A DNA stretch of 64,000 bases from Entonaema liquescens (GCA_902805475.1 CADCSX010000005.1:1127501-1191500), one strand, 5' to 3'; shown: positions 22,107 to 34,856, numbered from the stretch's first letter. A program made the numbers and translations. The notes: generated by a model from the letters alone, not told the origin.

Positions 22107-23822
22107 TCACTGCTGAGGCTCCTCGGCCACGTAATGCAGGTACGCGCCTAGCAGCTTGATACCCTCGATGTAGTTCTTCTTATCGAGCTTCTCGTTGATC
22201 GAGTGCGCGCCGTCCGTCGAGCTGCCCATCGGCAGTAGCAGCACGTTTTTACCCGTGGACTGCTCGAATGTGAGTGTGATAGGGATACTATATTGAATTC
22301 GTTAGCACTTAATTTACTCAGACTTTGAGGAAGACACCCATTCCTCTACTTAGAGAAATCCGATCCATGGTGAAGAGTAAAGGGGCTTAACGACTTACCT
22401 TCCACCCTCGCGCGTGAAGTCCGGCTGCACGCCCCACACCCTTTCGACGGCCTTGCTCGCGGCGCGGAAGTTCCAGTGGTTGGGGCTAGCGGCCCACCAG
22501 TTGCCCGTGTGGATGGGGTACACCTTGAGGCTGTTCTTGCTGCCGAACGTCGCGAACGTGTCCTTGACGTGCTTGGCTACTATCTCGTTCACCTTCTCGA
22601 TCTCCATGTTGGGCACGATACGGATGGAGAACTTGCCGATGACCTTGGCGGGGATCACCGTCTTGGCTCCCGGGGCCGAGAAGGCACCCTCCACGCCGTG
22701 GATCGAGAGCGACGGGAACCGCCACCTGGCCATCAGAGTCGACTTGGTGTCCTCGAAAATAGTCGTCTTGGACCCGAGAGATTCTTGCAGAGTCTCCATG
22801 GTGAACGAGATCCCATCGTATAGCGTTTCCTCCTCCTTCGTGACAGGGGCCACTTGGTCCATGATACCCGGGATTAGGATCTTACCGTGCGTGTCGACCA
22901 GGCTGGCCAGCACACGGACCAAGTCCGTCATGGGCTCCTGTGCCGTACCGCCGAACACTCCGCTGTGCAAGTCCGCACCAGGACCCGAGATCTCTACGGC
23001 GTAGTAATTGCAACCGCGCAGACCGTACGTCAGGCACGGCTTCTCGGTACCTAGCCAGTAGTTATCGCTGATGCAAACCGCGTCAGCGTCGGCAAAGTAG
23101 CCCTTGCCCTCCTTCTGGATAAGCTCCTCCAGCCCTTCGGAGCCGTACTCCTCCATACCCTCGAAGCACATAAGCAGGTTGACGGGGAAGTCAACGCCCG
23201 ACTTCTGGTGTGCTTCGATGGCATTTAGCCAGCCCAGAACGGGGCCCTTGTCGTCCGTGCTCCCACGTCCAAACATGCGGCCGTCCTCGCCGACGCTCAG
23301 GGTGAAAGGCTCCGTGGCCCACCCGTCACTCTTCTCAGCAGGCTGTACGTCGTAGTGTCCGTAGACGAGGATGGTGCGCTTGTTCTTATCGGTGCCGTAG
23401 CGGGCGAGGACTACGGGCGGGAGGTCGAGCTCCGGGTTGTCTGGCTGTTTGCCGAGGGGTCTGAGCTCGACGCTGGCGCCTAGGGTCTTTAGCTCGTCGG
23501 CTAGGAAGTGGGCCATGCGGACGACATCAGGGCGACGGGCAGCTTCCGAGGAGACGGAAGGGATAGCGACGGCTTTGCTAAGACGGTCGATGAAGTGCGA
23601 CGACAAGGTGTCGACCTGGGAGAAGAAGCCGTCGATTTGGGGCGCCATCTTGCGGGATTGGTGAGCTCGAATGGCGGGGGTCAAATATGTTCTTCTTACG
23701 GGGTACTTTGAAGTAAGCTCAAAGTGAAAAGCCGGTGTTATACGTCTTATATACGAAGATAAGGCTGGGGTTCTCTGATGCGTCAGTGGACTTGATAGTC
23801 GCGTGAGAAGAATGCGGGGCAT
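22107..23822 (-). CDS. DUG1: Cys-Gly metallodipeptidase (M20 family), Dug1-like
   Basis: Dug1 hydrolyses Cys-Gly and, with Dug2/Dug3, takes part in glutathione turnover. Exons 23822-22399 and 22287-22107 (intron 111 nt, GTAAGT..ATAG) give 534 aa. Zinc-site motifs are LVYGHYDVQP, GRGSTDDKGP, GMEEYGSEGL, ISDNYW, and a final His in DGAHSINEKL encoded by exon 2. The dimerisation insert is in the middle (GADLHSGVFGG). Most family members start at a methionine corresponding to MAPQIDGFF (codon at 23648). Here an in-frame ATG 58 codons upstream adds an Arg/Ser-rich, acid-free leader (MPRILLTRLSS..YIRRITPAF) that resembles a mitochondrial presequence. Both starts may be used. Confidence 0.93.
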
Positions 23823-24430
23823 TTGAGTATTAGAGGGGGAAGAGAGTGGGAGGAATTAGAGGGGCGAATGGAAGACGAGATATTGCGAATTTACAACTGG
23901 TTTACCTAAGGTACCTAACCTTAGAGATTATGTACCTTAGCAGCTTATTTAGCAGCTTAAGTAAAACATTTCCAATGGGAAGTTCAAGCTAAGAGCTAAA
24001 TTTATTTTAACTGTACTAAAAGTAGAAGGTACTTATCATAGTGCGGGTACGGGTAAAAAAAAAAAAAAAGGAGCGGTTATCGATGGCTTTGATACCATTG
24101 CCCACTTATACCCTTCTCGTATACTCACGCATATACTCCATGCAGATATTATCATGTAAGATTAGGGTAAGTACATGTGTGTGTGTTTAGGAAATTGTAG
24201 GAAAACCACCGGTAAAGCCCCGATACCTTAGTTAGGTAGGTGGATAGGTAATTATATCGTGAGTTGATTCTTATATGTATTGAGTAGGCTAATGTTGCCC
24301 ATAATACATATTCTACATCTAAGTCATCATCATTAGTACATCTAATCCTGTCTTTTCCAATCCCTTTTTTGTAGTGGTACAATATCAAGTACAGACCAGA
24401 CATCAATATCTAATAACCACCACGTGTAGA
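23823..24430. other. Tandem-gene spacer
   Basis: AT-rich, with ACCTAAGGTACCTAACC near 23906-23922 and an A run near 24056-24069. No gene. Confidence 0.6.
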
Positions 24431-26719
24431 TCATGAATATATGCCTTGGTCCCCTATATGTCGAGAATCGAGCTCCTTATTTCCTCTATCACGCTGACTA
24501 TCCATCAGGAAATCTTCCATTCGGGAATGTGGTCGCTCGGCCCCAACCTCTAATTTATATAGTGGCAATGGCACCGAGAGTGACTCTCTCATCGATGCCG
24601 ATGGCTTTTTGACAAGCTCATTCTTTAAAAGTTGATGAATTGTCATATCCATCTCGATTGCTTTTTCGAGACTGTTTATGAGCGAATTCTCTAATCTCAT
24701 CCCTCGCGCCTGTTTATCATATCTGTATATGAGGTGTGTCGCCTCGAGGTTATGTGAGTAACGCGCGCGAAGCTGCGCTAATTCCGCTTGTCCGAAAATT
24801 ACGTCTTCCCAGGTCTTCAAGAAGGCCCAGCGGTTGCTAAGACGTGTATCTTGTGCTAGAAGTTCCGTCAGAGTATACCTCATTCCAGGTGATGTGCGGC
24901 GGGCAAGAGCTGCATATCTAAATACGACTCGGAGCATGTTGGGGTACTGCCTCTTCCAAGCTATTCGAAATAGTATATGATAAGTGGTTTCATGAGGTAC
25001 CGTCTTTGGCCAGCGCGTTAATATTAGTTTCATAAAGGACATTTGTTGCGCAAACGTCTTCGTATGAGTGAGCAGCGTGTTCAGCGTGACGGCATTGGCT
25101 GATGTGATGCCCGTAGCATAAATATGGTCCAATAGGACGTTGCAAGCATCCCAATTTTGATGCGCTCCGAGCATATCTACGATCCTATTTACGGTAATTG
25201 AGTCTAACCATCTAGGATCGTACTTTTTGTCTTGCTCGTGTATAAACATCTGCATATCGAAATCTGTCGTGATGCGACGTTCAAGATCGATCATGGCCAT
25301 CTGCCTACCTATTGCGCAGAGTGTTGATGGGTTGCGATTAAGTCCTTTATCCCTCAGCCTCAAAATAATATAACGCTTGATATTCGGACTTTGTATCATC
25401 TCTAGGAAGGCGACCCAAGAACGGCCTTGTGGCGCGTAACCTTTCCGGACCATTGCCCTTAGTATGCGATGGAAACCATCGAGGTCACGAGCCTTTGACG
25501 CGCTGATGAGAAATATATTGAATATCTCAGCATCCATAGGACAGCGGAGCAATTCTGCTTGGCTGAAGATTGTCCGCGATGCTTGACGAAAACCGCCTCC
25601 TCTAGATTCGATATACTTAATAGCCATTTTCAAAGCGGACAACGAGACTGCCGGTCTGGTTTGTTCCGAGGTGAAAAGATCAGTGAGTAGAGAAACAACC
25701 GTTTCCTGGTGATTGGGGAACTCTGGGTATAATTTTCGAGCTATGTGCGGTGTCATCCGGGCGTGGACTAGACTAGCAACGTATTTCTCAAAAGAATCTT
25801 GAGTCCACTCTTTAGGACGTTTAATTTTAGTAGCTGGTCTGAACAAGAAGTAGTTCTTGTAGTTGGTAGCATTCGACAAGGGTTGGACGGTTAATGTTTT
25901 GTCATCGACCATAACCTCCCCATCCCCGAGGAGCCGAATTTCTGGTCGCTTGTCCCCCACACCCTTCCATAAATTCGATAGCAGAGTTTCTATGGACGGA
26001 TCAGAGACCCTCACGGCACTGATCTTGCCTACTATCTCTACAATGTCTAGAAGTGACTTTCGGACCGAGTCTTCAGAGCCAGACAAACTTAGAACAAGTT
26101 CGCCACTTCCGGGACTCTCTTCGATTCGAACAATGCTTTCGTTCCTTCGGCCGATCTGAGTGATATGCGTGTCTGGTTCAGATAGTATTGTACGAGCTTC
26201 GGCTGCTATACCCTTCCCTATAATAATTTGGAAGTATAACATTTCGCTAATATCGACCGTATGGCGTAGCATTAAGTCGAAGGTCATATGCCAGCTGGTT
26301 ATACGATTCGAAGAGTTTTCACGCTCTACGTCGTATATATGCTGTTTCGCGGCACTGCGTCGATGTTTGCGCAAGCTGCGATATGACTCTCTCTTGACGG
26401 GATATCGAACTGCTCGCTTCACAAGTTCGATTGTCTTTGGTTGGGAGACAGATTTCATCTTAATGATTTGCTTGCGCATTGCTCTAATGAGGAACGACCC
26501 AGATCTTTCTTCTACAAGTTTATCCACGGGGATTTGCTTCGTCGCCGCAATCTTCTTTGCGACCTTCATTTTCGTGTCGTCTCGTGTGGTCGCGATCCAT
26601 CGAAATTGGCTTAATTCCAAGTAGAGTGGATTGTGCTGCTCCCTGGGAATCAGGGAGAGCCCACCGAAACGGGTTGTGCAAGCTTGAGCTCTCCATAGTG
26701 ATTTGATCCCCAGGGACAT
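24431..26719 (-). CDS. Mitochondrial pentatricopeptide-repeat-like protein
   Basis: Single-exon 762-aa protein. The N-terminus (MSLGIKSLWRAQACTTRFGG..) is basic and lacks acids, as in a mitochondrial presequence. The middle and C-terminal regions are built of paired helices of about 35 residues, with PPR-like phrases such as DAEIFNIFLISASKARDLDGFHRILRAMVRKGYAP, NWDACNVLLDHIYATGITSANAVTLNTLL and PHETTYHILFRIAWKR read in pieces. Fungal mitochondrial PPR proteins bind organellar RNA or the mitoribosome. Orthology to a named factor cannot be settled by eye. A neutral AT-leaning codon usage matches its neighbours. Confidence 0.72.
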   Translation of the reverse strand: MSLGIKSLWRAQACTTRFGGLSLIPREQHNPLYLELSQFRWIATTRDDTKMKVAKKIAATKQIPVDKLVEERSGSFLIRAMRKQIIKMKSVSQPKTIELVKRAVRYPVKRESYRSLRKHRRSAAKQHIYDVERENSSNRITSWHMTFDLMLRHTVDISEMLYFQIIIGKGIAAEARTILSEPDTHITQIGRRNESIVRIEESPGSGELVLSLSGSEDSVRKSLLDIVEIVGKISAVRVSDPSIETLLSNLWKGVGDKRPEIRLLGDGEVMVDDKTLTVQPLSNATNYKNYFLFRPATKIKRPKEWTQDSFEKYVASLVHARMTPHIARKLYPEFPNHQETVVSLLTDLFTSEQTRPAVSLSALKMAIKYIESRGGGFRQASRTIFSQAELLRCPMDAEIFNIFLISASKARDLDGFHRILRAMVRKGYAPQGRSWVAFLEMIQSPNIKRYIILRLRDKGLNRNPSTLCAIGRQMAMIDLERRITTDFDMQMFIHEQDKKYDPRWLDSITVNRIVDMLGAHQNWDACNVLLDHIYATGITSANAVTLNTLLTHTKTFAQQMSFMKLILTRWPKTVPHETTYHILFRIAWKRQYPNMLRVVFRYAALARRTSPGMRYTLTELLAQDTRLSNRWAFLKTWEDVIFGQAELAQLRARYSHNLEATHLIYRYDKQARGMRLENSLINSLEKAIEMDMTIHQLLKNELVKKPSASMRESLSVPLPLYKLEVGAERPHSRMEDFLMDSQRDRGNKELDSRHIGDQGIYS

Positions 26720-27556
26720 GAGCTATAAGTATAGCATTCTCTGCTATGCCGAAACCAGGTCTCTTCGTAGGGTTATTGTAGATGTAATGACATGTAACAA
26801 AATTTGTTAAGCTTATCTTCAAGTGGGAACATTGATTGCAAAGGTGGGACCCGTTACTAGCCGGCGATTCGGCTCTTCTTAATCCGACTTCATTCTTACC
26901 ATGCTTCATTATTATCATGTAGGCGGTACCTATTATTACCTAAATGTACAAAAACGTACCTACGAATAGGCGTTAGAGAAAAATAATTACACCAAGAAAA
27001 ATAAAAATAAAAAAATAAAAAAGCAGACAATTCTACAACTCATAGCAACATTAAGACACGGATAACCCCGGTTTTTGTATGGCATTAATGCATTTTTTTT
27101 TGTTGAACGTGCTGAATATGCACTCCTAAGAAAACATAGAATCGATGATGCATATGAGTGTTCTCGCGGTTCTTATAGCATACGGAGCACTCCTCAACTG
27201 TAAAGAGGTTTCTGAATAGCCGCGATGCAGATCGTCAAGAAAACTGCCAAGCCCTTATTCGTGCCTGGGGTTGCCAAGACATGGTGGCCCCAGTGGTCAT
27301 ATCGCGTGTCGAGTCTCTGGCCCTATTATTCCCCTTTTGAGGGAGAATATCCGCCCTGGCACTCATCCCCTCCCCCCCTTTTCCCTCTGGTAATTCATCA
27401 TGTGCCAAGTAAACAAAACTCTTCATTGCTCTGTCGTAACCATCCCTAATCATTCGTAGGTGTGCGGGGTAAATCCTAACGATTAGCAGTCCGGCGGGGT
27501 GAAAGGCCCAACGGCACAGTTCTGATAATATCCTGCCTGATAAACTTCTACGTTAA
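26720..27556. other. Intergenic region
   Basis: Between two - strand genes. It contains A-rich tracts near 26990-27025. No gene is seen; the short + frame at 27225-27449 lacks any family feature. Confidence 0.55.
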
Positions 27557-29474
27557 TCAATCTTTAGATGCCGCGGCAGCAGCTTCGGGTTTCGCCTCTT
27601 TGGGTTCCTCCTTCACGGCTTCCGCGACTTTTTCGGTTGCAGTCGAGGTATTATTCGGGGTTGGGTCGCTAGACTTTGCCTCAGGCTTGTCTTCTTGCTT
27701 CTTCGGCGTACGTGGGGGAGGCGAGGGCGCTCTGGGCGGCAGTTCGCCACCTTCCGACTCGCCCGACGAGCGCTTAGATACTTGACTCGCTAGGTCCTTA
27801 TCTTCTTCCGAGTTGTCAAACATTTCGGTGTCGTCCGAGTCGGTGAGAACTTCAGTACCATCGCCAAGAAAGATGATGCGGCCCTTGTACCCACCGATCC
27901 CAAATGTCTTGGACTTGTTCTCCATGTCAACATCATAACCACTGTCACTATCGTCGAAATTGTGATGCACACCAGGTCCCCGGAATTCAGCTGAGTCTCA
28001 AAGTCAGTTCTATAAATTATTTCGAGACCCCGGGCTCTAAGAAGGCATACCGTATTCAGGAGGGGCACAAGGGCCGTCGCCTTTAGCCACACGGCTGGCA
28101 ACCTCTTCGTACCATTCCTCCTTACTTCTGCCTCTTAAGAAGCCCACGATGATCATTGTCATGTTGTCACAGCCAACCCCGCCAGTCTCCGAATTAGATG
28201 CCAGGCAGTTGTCCATCATGTTCTCGCATATCTTATCCAGCTCCTGCTTCGCGGCGATACCCCTTCGAACAAACTCAACCACAGCTTGCGAAGACTGACA
28301 GTCCCAAATACCTTTAGCACAAGTTAGCTATGTCTGTTTCAGCGTCACATCGAGGAGAAAACGTACCATCACATGCAATGACCAAAAACTCATCGTCATC
28401 ACTAATATCGTGCGCAACAACGTCCGGGTACGCCGTCACTATCTGCTGCTCAGGCGCAAGATCGGCGCTCTTCTTGAATTCGAAATCTCCGATAGCTCGG
28501 GATAAGGCAAGATTTCCATTGACACGGCCAAAATCGACAAAACCACCTGCGGCAGTAATTCGCGCCTTCTCGCCTACAAGCCCAGGGCGCATTAGCTAAA
28601 TTTGCGTAACACGGCGTTGCTGGACAATTGTACTAACCTTCGTTCTGTGGTTTGTGATCGAATGATAGCGGCTTAGCTCTTCCCTTAACACCCAAGACGC
28701 TTCTTGAATCACCAGCATTTGCCTAGTGACGTATGTTAGCTATGAGAACCAACCAACAAGGTACTTCAATACGAACAATGTATATCTTCTCGCTAGTAAT
28801 CAGCCCACAACACGCGGTACAGCCGGATACTTCCTCCTCATACTGGGGATCTAAACATGGGTTAGAAATTAAATATATCATAATCGTTAACGGGTAGAAT
28901 CCATACCGCTCAGTATCGCTCGATCAGTCGCAAGGAATGTATCCTTCAGAGACTGTTCGTAATTTCCAGCCTTGAATGTATCTTGCTTCTTAAGGATATC
29001 GAATATGTTCTTGCCAGCAAATTGGGCCACCTTATCTCCACCGTGTCCGTCAAAGACGCCAAAGAAAGATAATCGCGAAGGGTGAACCTTCTTTTCGTCC
29101 TCGGCTTTGGGTGTCAAGAGGTCGAGAATGGTACAGTGGGCATCCTCCATGCTGATACGCCATCCCTGCATAGCAGACACACCGTATAGTAATCGATCAT
29201 CTTCGCCTTTGTCAGAAGCCTAGTACGGATTACCCAGGTTAGCATAGGGTTATACAAGTATTATGCGCTAGATTGTTCTATGTGAGGTAACAAGGCCATA
29301 TCGTTGCGATAGTGTTTGGCAAGGCCGGGGAGGCGCGGAGTCACGGAGGGGTGGACTAGCCGTGGGGGGGGACAAGATTGCAAGACGGCGCAATTGATGA
29401 CTATAAAGTCTTAAAGTAGGAAAATATCATCATCATACCTTGTCAACGACAGGCTCGGAAAGGGTTTGACCCAT
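27557..29474 (-). CDS. Protein phosphatase 2C, Ptc2/Ptc3-like
   Basis: A Mg/Mn-dependent Ser/Thr phosphatase that in yeast dampens stress and DNA-damage signalling. Seven exons: 29474-29439, 29219-28907, 28850-28777, 28722-28638, 28573-28367, 28311-28051, 27990-27557; 469 aa. The junctions recreate the family sequence: MGQTLSEPVVDK|A, YGVSAMQGWRISMEDAH, FFGVFDGHGGDKVA, GCTACCGLITSEKIYI|ANAGDSRSVLG, GGFVDFGRVNGNLALSRAIGD, ACDG|IWDCQSSQ, GCDNMTMIIVGF. Metal ligands E/D in SMEDAH, DGH, and D in DGIWD and CDNMT are present. Position 2 Gly suggests N-myristoylation, which I only infer. The C-terminal ~110 residues are acidic and Pro/Ala-rich. Intron 1 is long (219 nt); intron 3 uses a weak GTTCGT donor. 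Confidence 0.95.
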
Positions 29475-31611
29475 AGCGAAAAGAATTTATTATGTCGCAG
29501 CGCGTAGGATTAGAATGGTCGAATGGTTATGTAACTGGGAGGAGGGGCAGCAGTATCGTGGGTTGCTTTGTAGATCGTCAAAATTTTCAATCGCTTCGAG
29601 AAAGAAAATGGGTATGTAGACAAATACGGTAGCGGCCGCGGGTAGTGTCTTGGAGGGATGATGTAGGGTAGTGTGAAAAAAAATGGCACAAAGGGCGTCG
29701 CGAAAGAATTGTGATCAGATGGTGCCAGAAGAGCAGAGACAGTTACGGTAGGCAGGATTAGGTAGGTTTAGGTAGAGAAAAGGTAGACGAGGCCAAGGCG
29801 GGGTTTTGCGTTTCTCGCAAGAAAAAAACTGACACGGCCGTGAGCAGCTGGCAAAAAAAAAAAGCCGATGACTTAATCAAAACCCTCTTTACCTCTTTAC
29901 GTGTATTCTGAACAAATTCACTTGGGAATATCTTAGGTAACTCACTTCCTAAATGCAAGTACCTGTACTTTATAACCATTTAGTCCTATCACTCAGACGA
30001 AAGGGTTGGTACCTGCGCACTAAAAAAGGACTAGAAAGCCACTATGATGTCGTAAGAATACAACATGCGTCACGACATCATTTTCCGCGTTAGTATAATT
30101 TATAAAGGAAGATCACATCTACAAATCGGGATAAGAATAATTCCTAAAAGACCTGGGGATCATGAAAGAGCCGACTATGACGCCCGATTTTTTTCTAGGT
30201 ATCTACCTAACGCAGACCCCTATCGCACATGCAAAAATCGTAGGCATCCAAAGGACTCATAAGCCTATAGCGGGGATTTATTGGGTACGTATTTGAGTAC
30301 AGCCCCAACACCTCACCCTTATGGTCATAACGCGGAGTTGTAAATTCACCAGCCTAGCTATCCTATGAAACAAAAATGATAAGGTTATTCCATATCACAC
30401 AAGGCATGTAGGTGTCGCGTGTGCTCTTACAAGCTATAAGCTAAAACAATTGGTTGGTGTTTCACAGCAGAGGGAAAGTGCAATAACCTTAGTCACGACA
30501 CAAAAACCTGGGGCAGCAGGCAGGCAGGGTAAGAAAGACAAAGTACAGGTACATGGGATAGTAGGCAGTGACAAACAGCGACCTTTCGCGGCTTGACTAA
30601 AATTACCTCTTACACTACACCAACTCCGTATATAATTAAGCGTTCTCTTCTAATGTGTCAAATCCGCTTTACCCAAATCATCACAATCTTCTCTCAAAGC
30701 TCAACACAAATACCAATGTAGGCATCCACCACCCCTCAAATGCTTTCCTCGTGAATATGATTGGTCGTTTAGAGCGACATGCAATGCATTCCACAAAGAG
30801 TCAAAACTAACCATGCAGGGGATAGCGCTACCGCCTCGCTCTCGAGACGCGAACATTGGGTTCTAGAGTCCCCCATTGTCTTTAATTTTTGCCACTAATT
30901 TACGGATCAGTGCTGCTAATCCTAACTAGTTTAGGTAGCATAGCAAGTTCAAATAAAGGCCTTCTGAATAATCAGGGTACGAATACCAAGAAGAAAAAAA
31001 CCCCCATCTTTGAGGCCTTATTCATACGTTATCAATACTCTTGATGGGACATCACAATAAACTAATAAGCTAATAAGCTATGACAACTCCGCTCGGACTC
31101 CCCGGACCGGTATTGTGGATTGCAACCCTGGACCGTGACCCCCAACCCCAGTTTCGGACTGATCCCGGAATTCCACATTCCACATTCTACATTACGCAGG
31201 ACTAAAGGTGGACGGTGAGATAGATGTCAGGATGCATGATACCACGGCGCTGTCAGCTTCAGCTGCCAAGTTACCTATTGCCTAAGGTCAAGACTCCAGT
31301 CCTCCACCTTGAGTCGCTAGCAGGCATGATTTTATGTCCTAATGAGGCAGGTTGTCTTCTGCATCTCATTGGTCGGCCTTCAAAATTGCCAATATCATTA
31401 TCGTGCTTTACAGCCAAACTTCAACAAGTCGATACAGGAGTATCCCGAAAGTATCAACTACCTAGCAGAGTCATGATTTTCTAGGTTGAGCTCTAGCAGT
31501 AGGTATATCAATGTCACACGTAAATACTCGATAGACACACATTAAATAGCGTATTACTATCATTAATATCCTAGTTAGGTATAAGTCCTCCTCTCTCCTA
31601 TTACACATTCA
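29475..31611. other. Intergenic region, 2.1 kb
   Basis: AT-rich, with an A run near 29851-29862. No supported gene or RNA feature. Confidence 0.55.
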
Positions 31612-34600
31612 TCAGATATAAACCGCAAAGCTCCCGTCACTATCAACGCCATCATCCCACCCGTCGATGGTCGTTGGCGGGCGTATATCCTCCCACGCGT
31701 CATCGTCGTCATCGTCGGCCCAGACGCTACGCAGGCTCTTGGCGCTCTTCATACTCCGGGTCGACTTCCAGCGCTTGGAAGCCGTATTTTCAACCCCGGA
31801 GCCTAGTCCGTCTCCCCCTGCCGGCGCATACAGCAACTGGTTAGGCCGCTCACCTAGTGGCGTTCTCCCACTTTGTATGGGTGTTCGTGGGAGAGGCCGC
31901 GTCGGCGGTGGCGGCCACCCGTTTTCTGTCGATGGAGCCTGCGACGTCACACTAGGCGCCCCTTGCCTCCGGCTGTGGCTGAAGTGTGAGTAGTCGTCTC
32001 GGGATGAGTAGGTTGCCTCCGATCTGGAGCTAGTAGACGGTGTGTTACGGATAGTAGTCTCGGACGCCTGCGATGGGCCCCGTCTTATCGAGTATCTGTT
32101 CTTCTCTTCTACTTTGGATGCTGCTAACGCCGTGCTAGGCGGTAACCGAGGTAATTCGCTCGAAACCATAGCGGGTGAAGTTCTTGCTATGCCAACCATG
32201 TTGATGGACACGTTTTGCTGTGGCCATTGGCCTGGGGACAGGAGATTCTGATTTAGATCGTAGGTTATCCAGTTTCCTTCTGGAGGTATGTCGCTTGGCG
32301 ATTCCTGACGTGAAACAACTCTTTCTGGCTCGGTAAGGAGGTCTTTAAATGCGATTCCTAAGGAATTTCTTGCGAGCCGGTCCCACGACGAGTCGCTGTC
32401 ACGAGGATTTAAGCAGTCCTCTAGAGTTGGTGGCAGCTCTGGGCTTTGATGTATAATCGTATCCGGCGATTGGCTTCCTAGCCCAAAGTTTCCTGGTGAT
32501 TTTATGGTCGACCGACGGCCGAATAATGATGATGATCCGTCTACTCTCCTACTCATCTGCCGTGTCTCGCCGGGTCGACTGGGTATATGTATTATAGTAG
32601 GCCGTGCGACTACATTCGTACTCGTCGTGGCTTCTTCCTCTGCTATCCGGAGATCCCAGACGTCAAAATACTCGTGCGAGTAGTTTGCCCCGTGCAATCA
32701 CTCAGGATACTATTCCGTTTCTGATTATTATTAAGTTGGCTCCCGCTCTCTCTCTTCCATAAATTAGATATTCTCTTCCCCACGCTACGAAGGTCAAACC
32801 CAGATTCCTGCTGCTGCTGTCCCGACTTCGGTCGTAACGCGTAGCCTACTGCCGGCGGGACCGCGCTGTCTGAACCGGTCTCATGTCTAGCACCTGCTGT
32901 GTAGGCTATCTCCGGCGTGTTCTGTATACTAAATGGTTCTGTGTTTATCGGGACCGAGAGGCTGTGAAATGCATCATCTCGAGGTCTCGTGGCAATGATA
33001 TAAGACTGTGCTTCCGCAATATACGCATCCGCTTCTCCAAGGCTAGTGTCCGAAAGCAGGCTAACCTCATCCGTTCCTGCTGCCGTCTGTGGAGACGGCT
33101 GGTTATCGCGCTCTGCAGACCAAGAGCTGCTCGCCTCCAGTATGACGCTATGTTCAGGTGACTTCGCCCTGGAATACATCGCCATCATAGCATGCGGGAT
33201 CATGCTTCCGGTCAAGCTCGCGCTCGATGCGGTCTGGGAACGCTGGTTCGAGGCCCCGGCGGACACGCGATGTTTCTGCGCCGTTGTACTCTCGGAATCA
33301 CGCGGAGGTGCTATGTCTATTATTCTAACAATCGGGCCTTTGCGACTATCCGGGCGGTGGCCCATGAAGTCGCCTGACACCGGTCCAGACACCTCCCTGA
33401 TGTTTATTCTCCTCTGCGGTTGCCGGCGCCGTCGAACGTAGAAAAGGAGGATGATTATGCCGGCAAATATGAGGAAGATGGGTATGATAAGCAGCCAGAG
33501 CAGATTTTTATTCGAATCATCCGAGTCGGGATCTTTTGGCTTGGCGCTTGGTTGGGGTGTAACAGTAGGAGATGTGGTGAGGTGTATATTCATAGTCTTA
33601 GTTTCCGTCTCGTTCGTGTGCTTCGAAGTCGCGCTGAAGACAACGTGTGGTGTTGCCCGGGCTTTTTGCGGCATGTGCTTAGGGACAGATCCCGATAGCA
33701 GCAGCGAGGAGCTGTTAAACTCGGCCCATGATACTCCCAACTCGTCTTCTACTGTGACCCGGATGTCTTCGGGCTTCGAGAGGTATTTGCTTAAATCGAA
33801 CGAGAAGTCATCTCCCGCTTTTAAGTTTAGATCAGGGAGGTCAGAGAGAAATAGGCCAAAGTGGATCGAGATGGTGAGATTCAGAGTGTCGAAGTATTTG
33901 TCTGTGACAGCTATGGTTATATTGGACGACTCGGCAGCCGAGTCAGGCTTGCCGGCCAACTCCCAGGTTCTGTTGTCAAAAGACAACCAAGGGGGTAGAT
34001 CAAATGCAGTGATAGCCGCGACGTCATCCCTCTTCAGAGGCTTCTTGTCGAGCTTCAGCACATTTGGCAGACCTTTATATTCGAAAGGCTTCTTATAGGT
34101 TGCGTTGAGCTTAACTACCGGTGGCTCGGCGCTTAGCTCATGGGTCCCTACGGCTATCGAGAAAGACACCGAGACCGACGCGAATCCCACAACGTCGGAC
34201 GCGACTAGCTGGAAAGTGAAAGTCTGCGGGGGTTGAACGAGGGATTCAAATGGGGGCGTTTCGCCGGAGAAGGAGAGTTTGCCGGCGTCGAAGGTAATCC
34301 ACGAGGGTAAAGGGGCGTTGTCGCCGGATACTGCATAATAATTGAGTCCACCGTCTCCGCTGTCAGTGCGGAACGTGTGCTCGTCGAAGCTAAAGGAGAA
34401 TGGCTTTGAAGGGTGAAGGTGTAACGTCGAGGGGGCTATGTACGTCCCGAATTTGGGGAGCTGCTTCGAGACGGGCACTTCAATAACAGGCGGACGATTT
34501 CTGGATACCACTAAAGTCGGATGTGCCGTCGTGGATCCCGTCTCGTCCTCAGCTATCAACTCGATTGGGATGCCGACGACTTCTCCCGGCGGGACGTCTT

Positions 34601-34856
34601 CGTCGCTCGGTGTCCCGAAAAGCCGCCGCGAGGAGCTGTCGATTGATAGCCATTTCGGCGCGTTGCCGAGGCGGTATGTGATATCGGATTTAGAGAAGAA
34701 GGTTAGTGGGGAGAAGGTGAAATCGAAGGCTTCTGATATGCGGGCTACAGGTGGTAGTTGTGAGTTAAGTGGGAAGTAGTCGACAGGAGTAGCACCAGCG
34801 AGTATCGCCAGTGCCGCCGCGCCAAACGCGAAGACCTCTTTACACTTCGCCACCAT
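31612..34856 (-). CDS. AXL2: Axl2-like cadherin-fold polarity protein with apparent frameshift
   Basis: Axl2/Bud10 is a type I plasma-membrane protein that marks axial bud sites in yeast and influences septation and polarity in filamentous fungi. It has a signal peptide (about residues 1-23, ..ALAILAGATP), several cadherin-like CADG repeats (PKWLSIDSSSRRLFGTPSDEDV, LPSWITFDAGKLSFSGETP, LPPWLSFDNRTWELAGKPDS), one transmembrane helix near residues 451-473 (LLWLLIIPIFLIFAGIIIL) and a long Ser-rich cytoplasmic tail. The tail is in two frames: ..TRTSILTSGI ends in a stop at about 32643, while IAEEEATTSTNVVARPTIIHIPSRPGE, a conserved tail block, continues in the next frame. One base appears missing near CCC 32655-32657. 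Corrected length would be about 1081 aa. Confidence 0.88.

Noticed and set aside
27225..27449. 74-codon + strand frame with ATG
   Set aside because: Short, Pro/Ser-rich by chance, no family similarity I can see, overlaps another open frame on the opposite strand.
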